The notes beneath the pieces were generated by a model. That model was given only the letters and a program-made list of their open reading frames with translations, made no database searches and was not told where the DNA came from. A stretch of 64,000 bases of DNA from Ypsolopha sequella (taxonomy: Eukaryota > Arthropoda > Insecta > Lepidoptera > Ypsolophidae). Made by a program: the position numbers and the translations under genes. Shown piece by piece: positions 47,711 through 58,213 of this stretch. Location of the stretch: NCBI GenBank assembly GCA_934047225.1, contig OW203985.1:10185501-10249500 (forward strand). Reading direction: 5' to 3'. How positions within the stretch are numbered: the first letter of the stretch is position 1; each line of letters begins with the position of its first letter.

Positions 47711-48137
47711 GAGGCTATGCGAATTTTATTTTTGTCACTGTCGCTCCAAGCGAAAAATCGCGCAGTGCGAGAGGGGCGGATTCAGGGCAAAAGGGAAAAA
47801 AGTTTGTGTATATTTTTATTAAAAAAACTAAAATAGCTAGCAAAATTTCAAATATGAAATCTCTAGATATTGTTAAACCTTAAAACACACCTAATAAAAT
47901 ATGTTTAAGTTCTGTATATGGTTCCTATTCGTCAAACGAGGAGAAAAAGTGTCTTTGAAGACCTCATTTCAACAATAATTTCTATCGAGGAAAATTTATC
48001 CAAACATGTTTTCCAATTTCAAAACACTAGATTTATATACTTAGTCAAAATGCATATACCAGAAACTGATTATAATTTTCCATGTATTTCATGAAATACA
48101 CAGAAAAGAAACACCCGTATTTTTTTCGCATATCGCC
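47711..48137 (+). mobile_element. J-family TTAA MITE, complete copy
   Basis: TTAA at 47707-47710 and 48138-48141 flanks GAGGCTATGCGAATTTTATT on the left and, in complement, GGCGATATGCGAAAAAAATA on the right. The body matches 51311-51726 almost throughout (CAGTGCGAGAGGGGCGGATT, TGGTTCCTATTCGTCAAACG). No coding capacity. Confidence 0.87.
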
Positions 48138-48147
48138 TTAACTGCTT

Positions 48148-48480
48148 TTTAGGGTTTTGTACACCCGAAGGGTGCCAAATGAGACCCTATTACTAAGCCT
48201 CCGCTGTCAGTTTGTCTGTCTGTCCGTCCGTCCGTCTATCACAGGGCTCTACAGCTTCAGACGTTATAGGTAGCCAGCTGAAATTTTCACAGAATACGTG
48301 TTAATATGGCCCATGTCTGTACTATGGCCTCTATCACGAAAAAAATAACCCGAGGGTAACCCCATACCAAAAAACCTCGAAAAAGTAGCGTTTTTTCTAA
48401 ATACGTTATCGTCCTTCCCCCCCTTATCTCCGAAACAAGACGACCAAAAAATATGAAAAAAATTATCATCAAATATGATC
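48148..48480 (-). repeat. B-family repeat, 3' half, minus strand
   Basis: TTAGGGTTTTGTACACCCGA, GTCTGTCTGTCCGTCCGTCC and TCGAAAAAGTAGCGTTTTTT are complements of the 1150-1440 copy. It begins only a few bases from the J MITE. Confidence 0.75.
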
Positions 48481-49430
48481 CACGTTGTCAGCGCTTTTTA
48501 TAAAAAAGTCATAACCAATCTAAATTAATCTTCATTAATAACTTGTCTAAGAAAATTAAAATTCAGGAGGGGTGGTTGTTTGGTGGTGGTGAGATTAGGA
48601 TCGCTCTCAGACAGCTTAGAAATGGTATAACCACGGGTGAACACGGAAATTCACAGAGGCTTTTCGATTTCGATTAAAAAAAATTGAAAGCTGCTGTTGC
48701 CACACATTTTTTTTAAACTCATCTTTATATTTTTTAATACAAAAATAATAAACTTAAAATATATATTAACCACCTATTTACCTACCTGACGTACCACCAC
48801 ATAAATATGTTTTATTGCTATTTTAGATTTTTTGAAAACTAGAGTTTTCGGGGGTGACACCTACGATACCCCCCCCCCCTCCCCCGTATACGGGCCTGTA
48901 ATCTTAATAGGTTGCGTACATACATAGATTAACCTCATTCATCATTCATTCATATATTATCCACTATAGATGAGTGCTAAAAATGCCCGAGTAAGTAGAT
49001 AAGAAACTCTGTATTAATAACTATATAGAAATAAAGACCAGCTAGACTAAATAGACATCATTGCAGGCGATGTTAATTCAGAACTGTTTAGATTTAGAGC
49101 TTGACTTTCCTACAGTAGAGGTCTGACAGTTTTGTCAACTTCCGCGAACTATGAAACCACATTTGGTTTACCAAACTCTTGTCTCAATATGTGATATCAA
49201 TAATTCTTGAAAGTCCAGACAAGAACAGAGAAATCAATATTTCTTTCAGTATCCAATAAATGGCTATCTTACAGTAGAAGGTTACGATCTGATGCAGTCG
49301 CAAATAGTCTTGTCTCCTTCGCTGAAGCCCACTTCGGCGAACTCAGAAATAACACTTAGTTTACCAAACTTGTGTCTTATTCTTGGAATTCCACACAAGA
49401 ACTAAAAAAAATCAACATAGGTGCATTCTG
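48481..49430. other. spacer containing a diverged duplication of about 180 bp
   Basis: Units at about 49080-49240 and 49265-49410 share ACAGTAGA-GGT, GCGAACT, AGTTTACCAAACT-TTGTCT and ACAAGAACA/TAA. A run of C residues lies near 48870-48890. No gene seen. Confidence 0.4.
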
Positions 49431-49432
49431 TA

Positions 49433-49623
49433 AAGACCGATGGTACCGAAGCAACACTTTTGCCGACTTCTTTCTTCCTGAAACGTTATGTTATCTAGAA
49501 GTCGGCGTTCTTATATTGGTTTTTATGTTGCTATATCGTAGGAAATACGCCGACTTCTAGATAACAATAATGTTTCAGGAAGAAAGAAGTCGGCAAAAGT
49601 GTTGCTTCGGTACCATCGGTCTT
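49433..49623. mobile_element. 191-bp foldback MITE with TA ends
   Basis: Arms of about 75 bp start AAGACCGATGGTACCGAAGC and are nearly perfect complements (GCTTCGGTACCATCGGTCTT on the right). TA lies on each side (49431-49432 and 49624-49625). The inner arm includes GCCGACTTCTTTCTTCCTGA and CTAGAAGTCGGCG. Confidence 0.85.
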
Positions 49624-49839
49624 TATAGAATTATTATTAACTTTTTAGTGAATGACTGCTGTTACTATTGAAGTCGGTTGCTATTTTTTTGTTAAAAGTT
49701 TATTTTATTTCACATTTTTTAGTGTTGCTGGGTTAAATTGTGAAATATGGGTACCTAGTTCTTGCAAATGTGGTTTTAATATGAAACGAAGTTCAAGTGA
49801 GTATAAGTAGCTATGTTTGAGTAGCTTCCTGCTATCAAT

Positions 49840-50285
49840 CTCGAGTTATGTGCTGTCATTCGTTAAAGAGTTCTACGGTGATGAAGCCAAGATCGAAGGT
49901 CAGGTGGGTACACTGGCAATTTTCAAGCAATGCCCTGCAATGAGCACCATAACACAAACTGATTGCCGCAATCCAAAGTTATGTGCTGTCATCCGTTGAG
50001 GAGTTCTATGGTGATGAAGCCAGGATCGAAGGTCAGGTGGGTATTCTGGTAATCTCCAAGTAATACCCTTGAATTAGCACCCTAACGCAGTGATTGCCGC
50101 AATCTCGAGTTATGTGCTCTGATCCGTTGAGGAGTTCTATGGTGAATATGGTGATGAAGCCAGGATCGAAGGTCAGGTGGAAGAATGATGATTTTCAAGT
50201 AATACCTTGTAATCAGCACCCAGGTACAAAGCGATTACCTCAATTTCGAGAGGTATGCTGTCATTTCCTGAGGAGTTCCACTGCC
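49840..50285 (+). repeat. tandem array, three to four units of about 125-130 bp
   Basis: Units share GAGTTATGTGCTGTCATTCG-type text, GAGTTCTA-GGTGATGAAGCC, AGGATCGAAGGTCAGGTGG and GATTGCCGCAATC. Unit starts are near 49845, 49978 and 50108, with a partial fourth near 50250. Frames crossing the units are not conserved. Confidence 0.85.
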
Positions 50286-50492
50286 TATCTCTGAAGACCT
50301 TCATCAGATCATGACCAAACCCAAAATGGGACCTACCTGGAAGTACACTCTTTCAAACAAAAAAAGAATTGTTCAAATCGGTTCAGAAATGTCGGAGTTA
50401 TGGAGTAACAACGCCAAAAAAAATAATAAAAAAAACATACAGTCGAATTGAGAACCGCCTCCTTTTTGAAGTCGGTTAAAAAATCAACATAG

Positions 50493-50816
50493 GTGCATTC
50501 TGCGCGCGTGAGTCCCATAATAATGATATCTAATCCTATTTTACCTCCAAAAAGCGATCAGACTGGCGCCATTGTTGATAAGCATGGTTTTAAAAGCTTT
50601 GTCAATTTTAAGAGTGCAGAGCGATACCAGCTTAGTTTTTTTAATTTAGAGCTGTCCCTGAGGATTCGGTGTGAGCCGTTTTGGCTTAGCTTTGGTTTGA
50701 AGGAACCGTACCGTACAAGACAGGAGCTTCCTGATTTAGAGGAGTGGGTAAGCGGTGTACGGTGTCGACGGACGAGCCAGAAGCCCAAGCTCTTGTATTA
50801 CGATCCCGGCAAGTAG
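50493..50816 (+). CDS. unrecognised open frame of up to 107 codons
   Basis: The frame starts inside the 20-bp direct repeat, so the first methionine is doubtful. The second half (GLKEPYRTRQELPDLEEWVS, KPKLLYYDPGK) looks more protein-like than neighbouring shadows. No family is recognised. It lies between the 1-kb insertion and the hAT element. It may be an eroded transposon gene or a pseudo-exon. Confidence 0.25.
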   Translation: MHSARVSPIIMISNPILPPKSDQTGAIVDKHGFKSFVNFKSAERYQLSFFNLELSLRIRCEPFWLSFGLKEPYRTRQELPDLEEWVSGVRCRRTSQKPKLLYYDPGK

Positions 50817-51110
50817 TTGCAACGGGACACCGCCCCCCACCGCCGCCGGCCAAGTGGCGACGAACCCGCGTGGTAACAACATCAACTTCCTGTTGATTTC
50901 CTTGATGGTATCTCGGCTAAATTTAGTCGTGTAAGAAATTGCATCCTGTATCTATCTGGCGCATGTAACAGCAAACCGTGTTTACCACATGTCATGCAGA
51001 GTTGCCACCTGTTCCGATTCTGGCGTGACAGTCCCGATTTCGATGGTATTGTCCCGCGTCCCGACAACATACCAATTTTGGCCCGATTTTTGATAACACA
51101 AAGTGTTGAT

Positions 51111-51308
51111 CAAAAATGGGTACAAATATTCAAAAGTTCAAAGGACCGTAAGTTAAATGCTTTATTTTGTGTAGCGTCTCGCGCTTTGAGCATACTGCCT
51201 TCAAATGCCTATATTGAGCGCATATTTTCTCACATGACATTTAAAGGGTCCAATGTGAGAAATCGGTGTTCTGTGGACTTGATGAAAACCGAATTACAAT
51301 TTTCACTT
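51111..51308 (+). pseudogene. hAT transposase C-terminal dimerisation domain, truncated
   Basis: The frame reads KLNALFCVASRALSILPSN, AYIERIFSHMTFKGSNVRNR then SVDLMKTELQFSL. The pattern small-residue, P-S-N, ERIFS, K-x-x-R-N-R is the hAT dimerisation motif. Everything upstream (BED finger, DDE core) is missing. Downstream the frame is interrupted at 51307 by the TTAA of the nested MITE. After the MITE a short frame resumes and stops within about 10 codons. Confidence 0.88.
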
Positions 51309-51310
51309 AA

Positions 51311-51726
51311 GAGGCTATGCGAATTTTATTTTTGTCACTGTCACTCCAAGCGAAAAATCGCGCAGTGCGAGAGGGGCGGATTCAGGGCAAAAGGGAAAAA
51401 AGTTGGTTTTATATTTTTATTAAAAAAACTAAAATAGCTAACAAAATTTTAAATATCAAATCTCTAGATATTGTTGAAACACACCTAATAAAATATGTTT
51501 GAGTTCTGTATATGGTTCCTATTCGTCAAACGAGGAAAAAAAGTGTGTTTGAAGACCACATTTAAACAATTATTTCTATCGAGGAAAATTTATCCAAACA
51601 TGTTTTCCGATTTCAAAACTCTAGATTATATAGTCAAAATGCATATACCAGAAATGTATTAAAATTTTCCGTGTATTTCATGAAATACACAGAAAAGAAA
51701 CACCCGTCTTTTTTTCGCATATCGCC
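51311..51726 (+). mobile_element. J-family TTAA MITE inserted in the hAT transposase remnant
   Basis: TTAA is duplicated at 51307-51310 and 51727-51730. The terminal repeats GAGGCTATGCGAA / GGCGATATGCGAA are those of 47711-48137, and the bodies align almost throughout. The insertion is younger than the hAT copy it interrupts. Confidence 0.9.
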
Positions 51727-52089
51727 TTAACACGGGCTTTTCTTGCGCGGATTTTTTAAATAAATATAAAAATGACGAGGAATTGTTAAGTGCCGCGCGC
51801 TGCAGTAAAAATATGGATGGAAAAATAAATAGATATATAAAACAGGAAACGTTTTGTTTTCTCGGTTTATGTTCCCGATTTTTATTTTCCAAAAGGTGGC
51901 AACCCTGATGTCATGCCAATTAAAGTATTTATTTCGATTGTGTGTTAAGTAGTTACTCATTCAGACATGCTCAATTAAGAAGATGATTCGGGTAAATTAG
52001 CACCAATTCTCCGGCTTCGTATGCGTAACAAACTGCTGATGGATAAACCGAAATTTTAAAGTTCAAGGTCGCTGATCAAACAACATCGT

Positions 52090-52385
52090 TTGTGTGAAGA
52101 AGTCGGTATCGGTGACAATGAAGGTAATAGTGGTATTGACGCACCGAGGGAGGTTCCGGTGTGGTGAGGTGCATGAGGAGCGGTGGCTGTGGAGCACTGA
52201 CACAAGCATCACACGCGGGTCGCGAGCGCCGAGCGCGACGTGCGCGCGGGCGGGCGGCAGTCGACTGTTTTCAGCCGCTGCGCCCGCGCAAGTCGCACGC
52301 GCAGCATCGTCATCATCGCGCCTCATTCATTCGCACGCATGAATGAGCGACGCCGCATAGCACGTGGACGAAAAATTCAACTGAA
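52090..52385. other. GC-rich patch, possible promoter and first exon
   Basis: This is the most GC- and CpG-rich block in the right half (centre 52200-52330). Frames are open on both strands, including one on minus from ATGAGGCGC-proximal codons and one on plus ending at 52342. With this composition open frames are weak evidence. A CpG-rich 5' exon or promoter is plausible. Confidence 0.25.
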
Positions 52386-52646
52386 ACTCGTGTCGTGACC
52401 TCGTCTGAAACTGACGACAGGAAATCATTGAACGAGTTCCATTGAATTATCTCTAGTAATGTGCGACTATTGTTGGCTAAAGATGAATGGTTCTTGGATA
52501 TTAATAACGGACTTGAGGACTTGAAAATTCTTTACTTGTTTGTGTGATAACAACTGGACTATCTACTAATCCCTTGAGAATGCGGATAAGGCGAAACCAG
52601 TTGGGTTATTGTAAAATTTGTGAAACAGTACAATTGTTTTATTCAT

Positions 52647-52746
52647 CCTAAACTTAAGTTAAGCGTTCTGTATTTTTCTTATCGAACGCTTAAAATAAGG
52701 TTAGTTCTATCAAATAAGTTAATTGGTGTTACACCGAATCGACACA
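52647..52746. mobile_element. D-family MITE, copy 4, left end lost
   Basis: TTAAGCGTTCTGT, ATCGAACGCTTAAAATAAGG and GTGTTACACCGAATCGACAC match the right arm of the other D copies. The left TIR is missing. Confidence 0.75.
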
Positions 52747-52749
52747 TGC

Positions 52750-54080
52750 GATCCTGTTGCTTATTGGCTCCTTAATTAATATGTTTTTCTCAACAATAAA
52801 ATGCTAATTCCTGGATGGCTCCTTTTGTCAAGTTTAGAATGGTAAGTCTACTATCAATCATGAAGTTGCTACGTGCATCTTTAGTTTTTTTATTTTTAGT
52901 AGGTATTGAATCTCAGATTTGAACGCAGGTATTTAAAACCGAACAATAAGGACAGATGAAAAAAAATGCATCCTTGCACATTGGCGTTACTAGGATTTCT
53001 AGACGACGGTGACGCTGGCCCGGCTCCCGGCTCCAATTCATGAAGATAAAAGTATCTGTTCTCTATTATATCATAATAAGATAAATAGATATAACCCTTC
53101 ACACAACGAGAACACAAACAAAATAAATAAACCCTTAAAATTGTGAATGTACATTACGCAATAAAAATATCTTAAGGTGGCTCCGTCGGAATAATTAGCA
53201 ACTCGATTCGTGGTGGTTGAAATTTCGAACAAAACTATATTAAAATAAAGTCCTTATCAGCTTGTACTGCAATATGGCTGTTACGTCAGTCGCTGCGGCT
53301 GACAAGTGCGAAAATAGTGTGTTTTCAATTTATTTTATCTAAAGAAAATTAATTTCCAAGAACTGAGAAAACCAAATCATTTTATTTTATTTTGTCTAGA
53401 AGTTTATAAATTTTCATACTGTTACGATAAAAACTGCAGCAGCTATGTTGTTACAAGTGAACAAAAAATCGAGAAATAAGGGTAAACTTGGAATTTTCTT
53501 GCTTCACTTCTGTATATTATAATGAAATTCAGGAAAAACCACATCACTATTTGTATCATGCAGATTACTATGTATTTTTCTTCTGTTGAAAAATGCTATA
53601 GTGACCGTATAAAATGGTTACAAAGTTACTTAGTTCAAGGTCGTTGGCGTTGGTAGAAGCCTTAACTGGGACTTGATTGGAATCTCAGAAGGTCAGACAG
53701 AAGTAAAAATAAACTCAGAAAAAGTTCTTCCCCAAATAGATGAGATGTGAAAGGAAGAAATGGCGTTGGAAAATCCAAATCTCTGAAAAATATTCTTTAC
53801 TTTAAAAAATACCTACCCAGACAGGGTTGCTACATAAGACATGAAAATTGGAAATAATATTACTAACGGTACCTAAGTATAATGATATAGGTACACAAAA
53901 TAAAAAAAACAAAACGATATATTTTTTTTTATAAACAATATTAGCAGCTAGCACACACGGAGCGAAAATCTGACAAAAATACATTCATTTTTACTAAAAT
54001 ATTCATAAACCCGAGGACAACAAATGCCCTGTAATAACTATGAATCGATTTTTGTAAATGCTATTAGTAATTATTACACG
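52750..54080. other. AT-rich spacer, nothing recognised
   Basis: Short open frames at 52896-53117 and 53802-53984 have no motif. No tRNA or clear repeat was seen. Confidence 0.45.
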
Positions 54081-54087
54081 TAACATT

Positions 54088-54335
54088 TTTGTAATTTCAA
54101 GAGTGTTTTAGTTTATACGAAATGATGACGTCATAGACAAATACTAGCCGTTTTGTAATTTCAAGAGCTTAATAGTAATATCGGAAATGATTACGTCATA
54201 GACAAAAACTAACTATTTTGTAATTTCAAGAGCTTGATAGTAATATCAGAAATGATGACGTCATAGACAAAAACTAACTGTCTTGTAATTTCAAGAGCTT
54301 AATAGTAATATCGTAAATGATGACGTTATAGGTAA
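54088..54335 (+). repeat. 65-bp tandem array carrying TGACGTCA boxes
   Basis: Four units begin at 54091, 54155, 54220 and 54285 with GTAATTTCAAGAG. Each contains AAATGAT-ACGT-ATAG with the octamer TGACGTCA at 54126 and 54256 or a one-base variant (TTACGTCA at 54191, TGACGTTA at 54321). TGACGTCA is the CREB/ATF consensus. Whether it is bound here is unknown. Confidence 0.85.
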
Positions 54336-54623
54336 ATACAAATTTTTAGTTTATTCAATGCTTTAGTTTTAGTAATTTATCTAGTTTAGTAATTACAAGT
54401 GAAGACCCGTACATGGTATTGTAACAGTGGTATCAAAAGAGATTTTAGGGGCTGATTCTATCCGTCATTGTAATTTTTGCTCATAATAATGAGGAATAGA
54501 ATCAGCCCCTAAAATCTCTTTCGATACCTCTGTTACAATACCCTGTATGGGTCTTACTTGTAATTACTAAACTAAATAAATTACTAAAACTAAAGCACTA
54601 AATAAACAAAAAACTGTATTTAC
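54332..54623. repeat. near-perfect palindrome, arms about 130 bp
   Basis: The left arm 54332-54461 and right arm 54496-54623 pair through GTAAATACA, CTTTAGTTTTAGTAATTTAT, TAGTTTAGTAATTACAAGTG, GGTATTGTAACAG and AGATTTTAGGGGCTGATTCT. The 34-bp spacer is AT-rich. It abuts the 65-bp array and shares GTAATT-type phrases with it. Confidence 0.88.
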
Positions 54624-54629
54624 TTATGA

Positions 54630-56080
54630 AGGTTAGGTTTACCATGTTTATTCAATGAAATACTCTTTAGGTACGTTTTCTTACTTTATTTATTAAAAGT
54701 TGAAAAAAGTTTACATAAAAAAAACCAATCGTTCACACACAAAATCTTTCAAATTAAAAGGAACAAAAAGGACGCTTCAGTTGTTCAATATCTTTCGTTA
54801 TAGATTTGAGACCCCAGTTCAATGATATTGCCCCAGTTCCCTAAAATATCTCTGAAGATTGTCCATCACAATTTTTTTTCTCTTCGTTTGAAGCACTGTA
54901 ACTGGATTGACGAATACACAATCGATAACTTGATCGTTTCGGCACATCCATAGTTACGAATTAATGGGGCATAATTTGTGCTAAAACGATCAAACTATCG
55001 TTAATTACGTTATTTTTGAGCGCAAGTGTCACCCGTCACCCGAATCGTATGCAAACTCGAAACAAATGGCGGAAAAAATGGCCGGCCGATACCCTGCCCC
55101 CGCCCCACTCGTGTCTACTGTGCCGCATGAGTGTTACGTTAGTAATTTCAAGTAAATCATAGTAAATTCAAAAATGTAGTAAATAGCATTACTTGGAATT
55201 ACAAAATGGTTACTGGGAATTATAAAACGTATTAGTTTTATTTTTTTAACAAATACGTTAGTAATTTCAAGTAAATCATATGTAAATATGAAGATGTTGT
55301 TATTATATATTACAAAAGTTTGTAATGTTTTCATGAACAAAAATCACTTCTTGAAACTACAAATGACCTTTTTAAAAAATACTAAATAGGTTACATGATA
55401 TAACAAAACTTTAACAATATTTATTAAAATTTGCGATAACTATGAAATTATGTAATATCTTACATTTACTAAAACTGACTCTTAGGAATTACAATTACTA
55501 AGGTTTTGCTAAAAAACAATAATGTTTGCGGAAACAGCAACTTTCATAAAAAATATTAAAACTTAGTTTTTTCGTCATATACAAAACGGTTTTTTAATTT
55601 CTGGTGTTCTCTTTTTTCTCCGTGCATAGGAAACGATGCAATCGTCAAGTAGGATGGCCAGATTGGTCACTACAAGTAGACAGAGCTATTCGCGACCTAT
55701 ACGGGTACGAAGAGAGAAGCAGTCTCTGAGACTTGCTTTGTTGTTGTTTTGAGATCAAACGAAAGTATACGAATATGTAATCTCTTCAAAAAACACGAAA
55801 AGCAAAAGTAGACAAATTTCCAGATGGAGAGAAAAAGGTTTCATCCTGGTAGAAGATAGAAAAAAACAGCAAAATAAGTATGTTATTGGCAAAAAAATTC
55901 ATCTGACCACGGACTTAGAATATTACTTAGTCTATGTCTGTATCTAATAAACGCGAAATTCACTGAGAATTGGCTCACTCAGTTGCAGCTCGCGAACTGT
56001 GATCCCCGAGCCAGCGAGTGAGGTGTGAAAAATATGACAAAAATCACGGCAATAGCTTGCGTAAAGATTACAGGAAAAAT
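54630..56080. other. spacer with internal repeats related to the 54-kb array
   Basis: CGTTAGTAATTTCAAGTAAA occurs at 55137 and again at 55256, and GTAATTTCAAG phrases echo the 65-bp array. A GC-richer block lies near 55060-55125. No gene is recognised. The whole 54.0-55.5 kb segment may be one element. Confidence 0.45.
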
Positions 56081-56083
56081 GAG

Positions 56084-56350
56084 AGCATGAGCAACGCCAG
56101 AATTTCGAGGATTCGTTTGAAGAAATTCAGACTCCCTTTGTATTGAAAAAAATATATTCTATTTATTGATCTTTTGTCTAAGGATTCTACTTATTAACAA
56201 TGTACTAAGATTTATACTTTTGTCAAAAAAAACAGTTTTCCACCCTCTTATTTTTGGTTTTCAAACGTTCGTTTCTAGAACGCGGTTAAGAGGTCAACTT
56301 TTCGTTTTTGATAAAATGATTAATATAAATATGAAGGGATTCTAATTAAA
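56084..56350 (+). repeat. R1-family repeat, copy 5, 5' part
   Basis: AGCATGAGCAACGCCAGAAT, TTGTATTGAAAAAAATATAT and TTTTGGTTTTCAAACGTTCG match 22918-23406. The 3' half is missing. Confidence 0.75.
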
Positions 56351-56367
56351 TTCGTGTCCGGTGCAAA

Positions 56368-57180
56368 ATGCACAACTTAAGATTGTTCTTCTTATTTTTG
56401 AATTAAAGATCTTAAATAAATATTGAAGATAACTTATTTGTTTTTTATTCAGTTTATATTATATATTTATATAAAACACTTATTAGAATAATAGTTCCAG
56501 ATATATTTCGACAAATAGTCGGCTTCAGTGGAATTTTATACAATTAAATATTATTTTAAAATGTCATAAAATGAAGTGAATGATTGACAGACAAATGAGA
56601 GACAAAAGAAAAAAAAAAATTATAATCATGAAAAATAAAAAGTATATATATATAAATAAATAAATATAAAAATTAATAATCAATCAATAACAAAGATAAA
56701 TAATCATCCAACCATCTCCACACTCCAATTCAAAACCTACCCACTCAACACATTATAATATACATTATATATATAATTATATATATATATATACAAGGTG
56801 ACCCCCTGATCATCGTCCAAATTCACACCGGTGGTCTGGCAAGTGATCAGTATCATGCATCAATAACAACTTTGGTCAAATCTGCAAAATGAAATTTCGA
56901 CTCCCCATAGTGATTCACTCGGGACTGGAACTGAATTTATATGTGAAGCCAAAACTTCACTTTATGAACCTCACAAAAATTGCTACTGATCCAAGATACT
57001 GATCACTTATCAAGCCTCCAGTATGAATTTGGACGATGATCAAAAAGATCAAAAATCTTAAATAAATGTGATTTATGGCATTTTGCGATCATAACTTAAT
57101 GTTTGTTAAGCTTTTCTGGCAAAATGATGTTATTTTATGCGTTACTTTGTTAATAAATAGGCATACCAACTTTTTTTACA
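56368..57180 (-). mobile_element. K-family MITE copy split by a 630-bp insertion
   Basis: GCACAACTTAAGATTGTTCT and CTTATTTTTGAATTAAAGAT (56370-56421) continue at 57055 with AATAAATGTGATTTATGGCA and CTTTTCTGGCAAAATGATGT. Both parts match 61928-62216 in reverse. ATCTTAAATAAAT is present on both sides of the break (56409-56421 and 57055-57067), which looks like a 13-bp duplication. The inserted piece contains AT microsatellites and the E-family MITE. Confidence 0.72.
56794..57049. mobile_element. E-family MITE, copy 2, right end degraded
   Basis: After TA, CAAGGTGACCCC, then GTCTGGCAAGTGATCAGTAT, CGACTCCCCATAGTGATTCA and CCTCCAGTATGAATTTGGAC align with 31890-32151. The right terminal CACCTTG is lost. 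Confidence 0.8.
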
Positions 57181-58210
57181 CACTTTTAAAATTAAAAAGA
57201 CCGTTTCCAGAACTAATTTATTGTCTAATGTTAAAAAGATGTTCCGAAAGAGGGCTAATGGTTAATTTGATTTGATTAGGTACCTTACCTACCATATATA
57301 AGTCTAAATATTATAAAATATTTATTTTGATATTATGTTTGGTGTAATCCCAACTTTATAATTTTTCACTGCCAGTTTTCGTCAGTTTCATGCTACGGTA
57401 GCATTAAATTTTTCGTCATTTTCACGTTACCATCGTCACGAAAAATTCTGCGACACTTTTTCGCAATTTGTGCCAAAATGGTGGCCTTACCCTTAACCAA
57501 AATCGTGTTTAATTTTAAATCAGTTTTACAATTAGTATATATCTAGTTGTTCAATCTCTTCATAGTCCGGTTGAGATAGCCAGTTAGTAACAGTTCATTT
57601 TACGAGTACCTACGTCACGATACTGAGGAATTTATGTCAAAAAATTTTAAAACCTTGTCACAAGTTACAAGTAACTAAAAGGGGCTGAAAATTTGATAAT
57701 ACGAGTATAACAAGGTGAAAATTATGTTTTTACGATTGCCATTAAATAAAACGCTCTTTTTTATTTTCACCGAATAAACATTTTTTTATTTCATTTTAAT
57801 CAGTTCATACCTTTCTGAGATTGGCACAGGTAATATCTGTGACCACATAACTAGACCATGGTCTTACGTAGATATTATTTAATTTTCTAGATTCAAAGGC
57901 AAAAACGGCCAATTCTGATTTTGGCTATTTCTTCATCTACACTAATCTATACAGTGTGGAAAAAAAGACCGTGGTTGGAGGGGAAAGTACACTAAATATT
58001 GATGATAGCAAATTTTACTGGAAGGGAACATTCCTTTTTTTCAAAAACCGATCAAACTGATGAAATGTGAAAAAAATTACAATTAATGTTTAATTAGCGA
58101 TTACTTGTATTACCTAAGCATAATAAAATGTGATTGAAATAGTTACTATACTACTGTTTATTTTCTCGTAGTCAATGGTAAACGGCAGAGTACATAAGTC
58201 AAGAAAAAAA
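57181..58210. other. AT-rich spacer, nothing recognised
   Basis: No coding, RNA or repeat feature could be supported beyond short AT-rich runs. Confidence 0.45.
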
Positions 58211-58213
58211 AAA

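Larger units (their letters stand above)
49431..50478. mobile_element. 1.05-kb insertion flanked by a 20-bp direct repeat
   Basis: ATCAACATAGGTGCATTCTG occurs perfectly at 49411-49430 and 50484-50503, each after a run of A. Between them lie the foldback MITE, a tandem array and a 3' end reading CTCCTTTTTGAAGTCGGTTA then A-rich. The last phrase is a frequent lepidopteran repeat end. A long duplication with an A-rich end suggests retroposition, but the palindromic 5' end is unusual for that. Confidence 0.65.
50997..51907 (+). mobile_element. 911-bp internally deleted hAT element
   Basis: Ends CAGAGTTGCCACCT and, in complement, CAGGGTTGCCACCT are flanked by a perfect 8-bp duplication ATGTCATG (50989-50996 and 51908-51915). 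This is the hAT pattern. Inside is only the last part of a transposase gene, then a nested TTAA MITE at 51311-51726. The catalytic core is absent, so it is non-autonomous. Confidence 0.92.

Noticed and set aside
51001..51105. Transposase N-terminal coding in frame with the dimerisation domain
   Set aside because: This part is the hAT terminal and subterminal sequence. The open frame there (DSPDFDGIVPRPDN) is incidental.
54088..54335. CRISPR-like array (regular repeats)
   Set aside because: The whole 65-bp unit is repeated, with no unique spacers, and the setting is eukaryotic. It is an ordinary tandem repeat.
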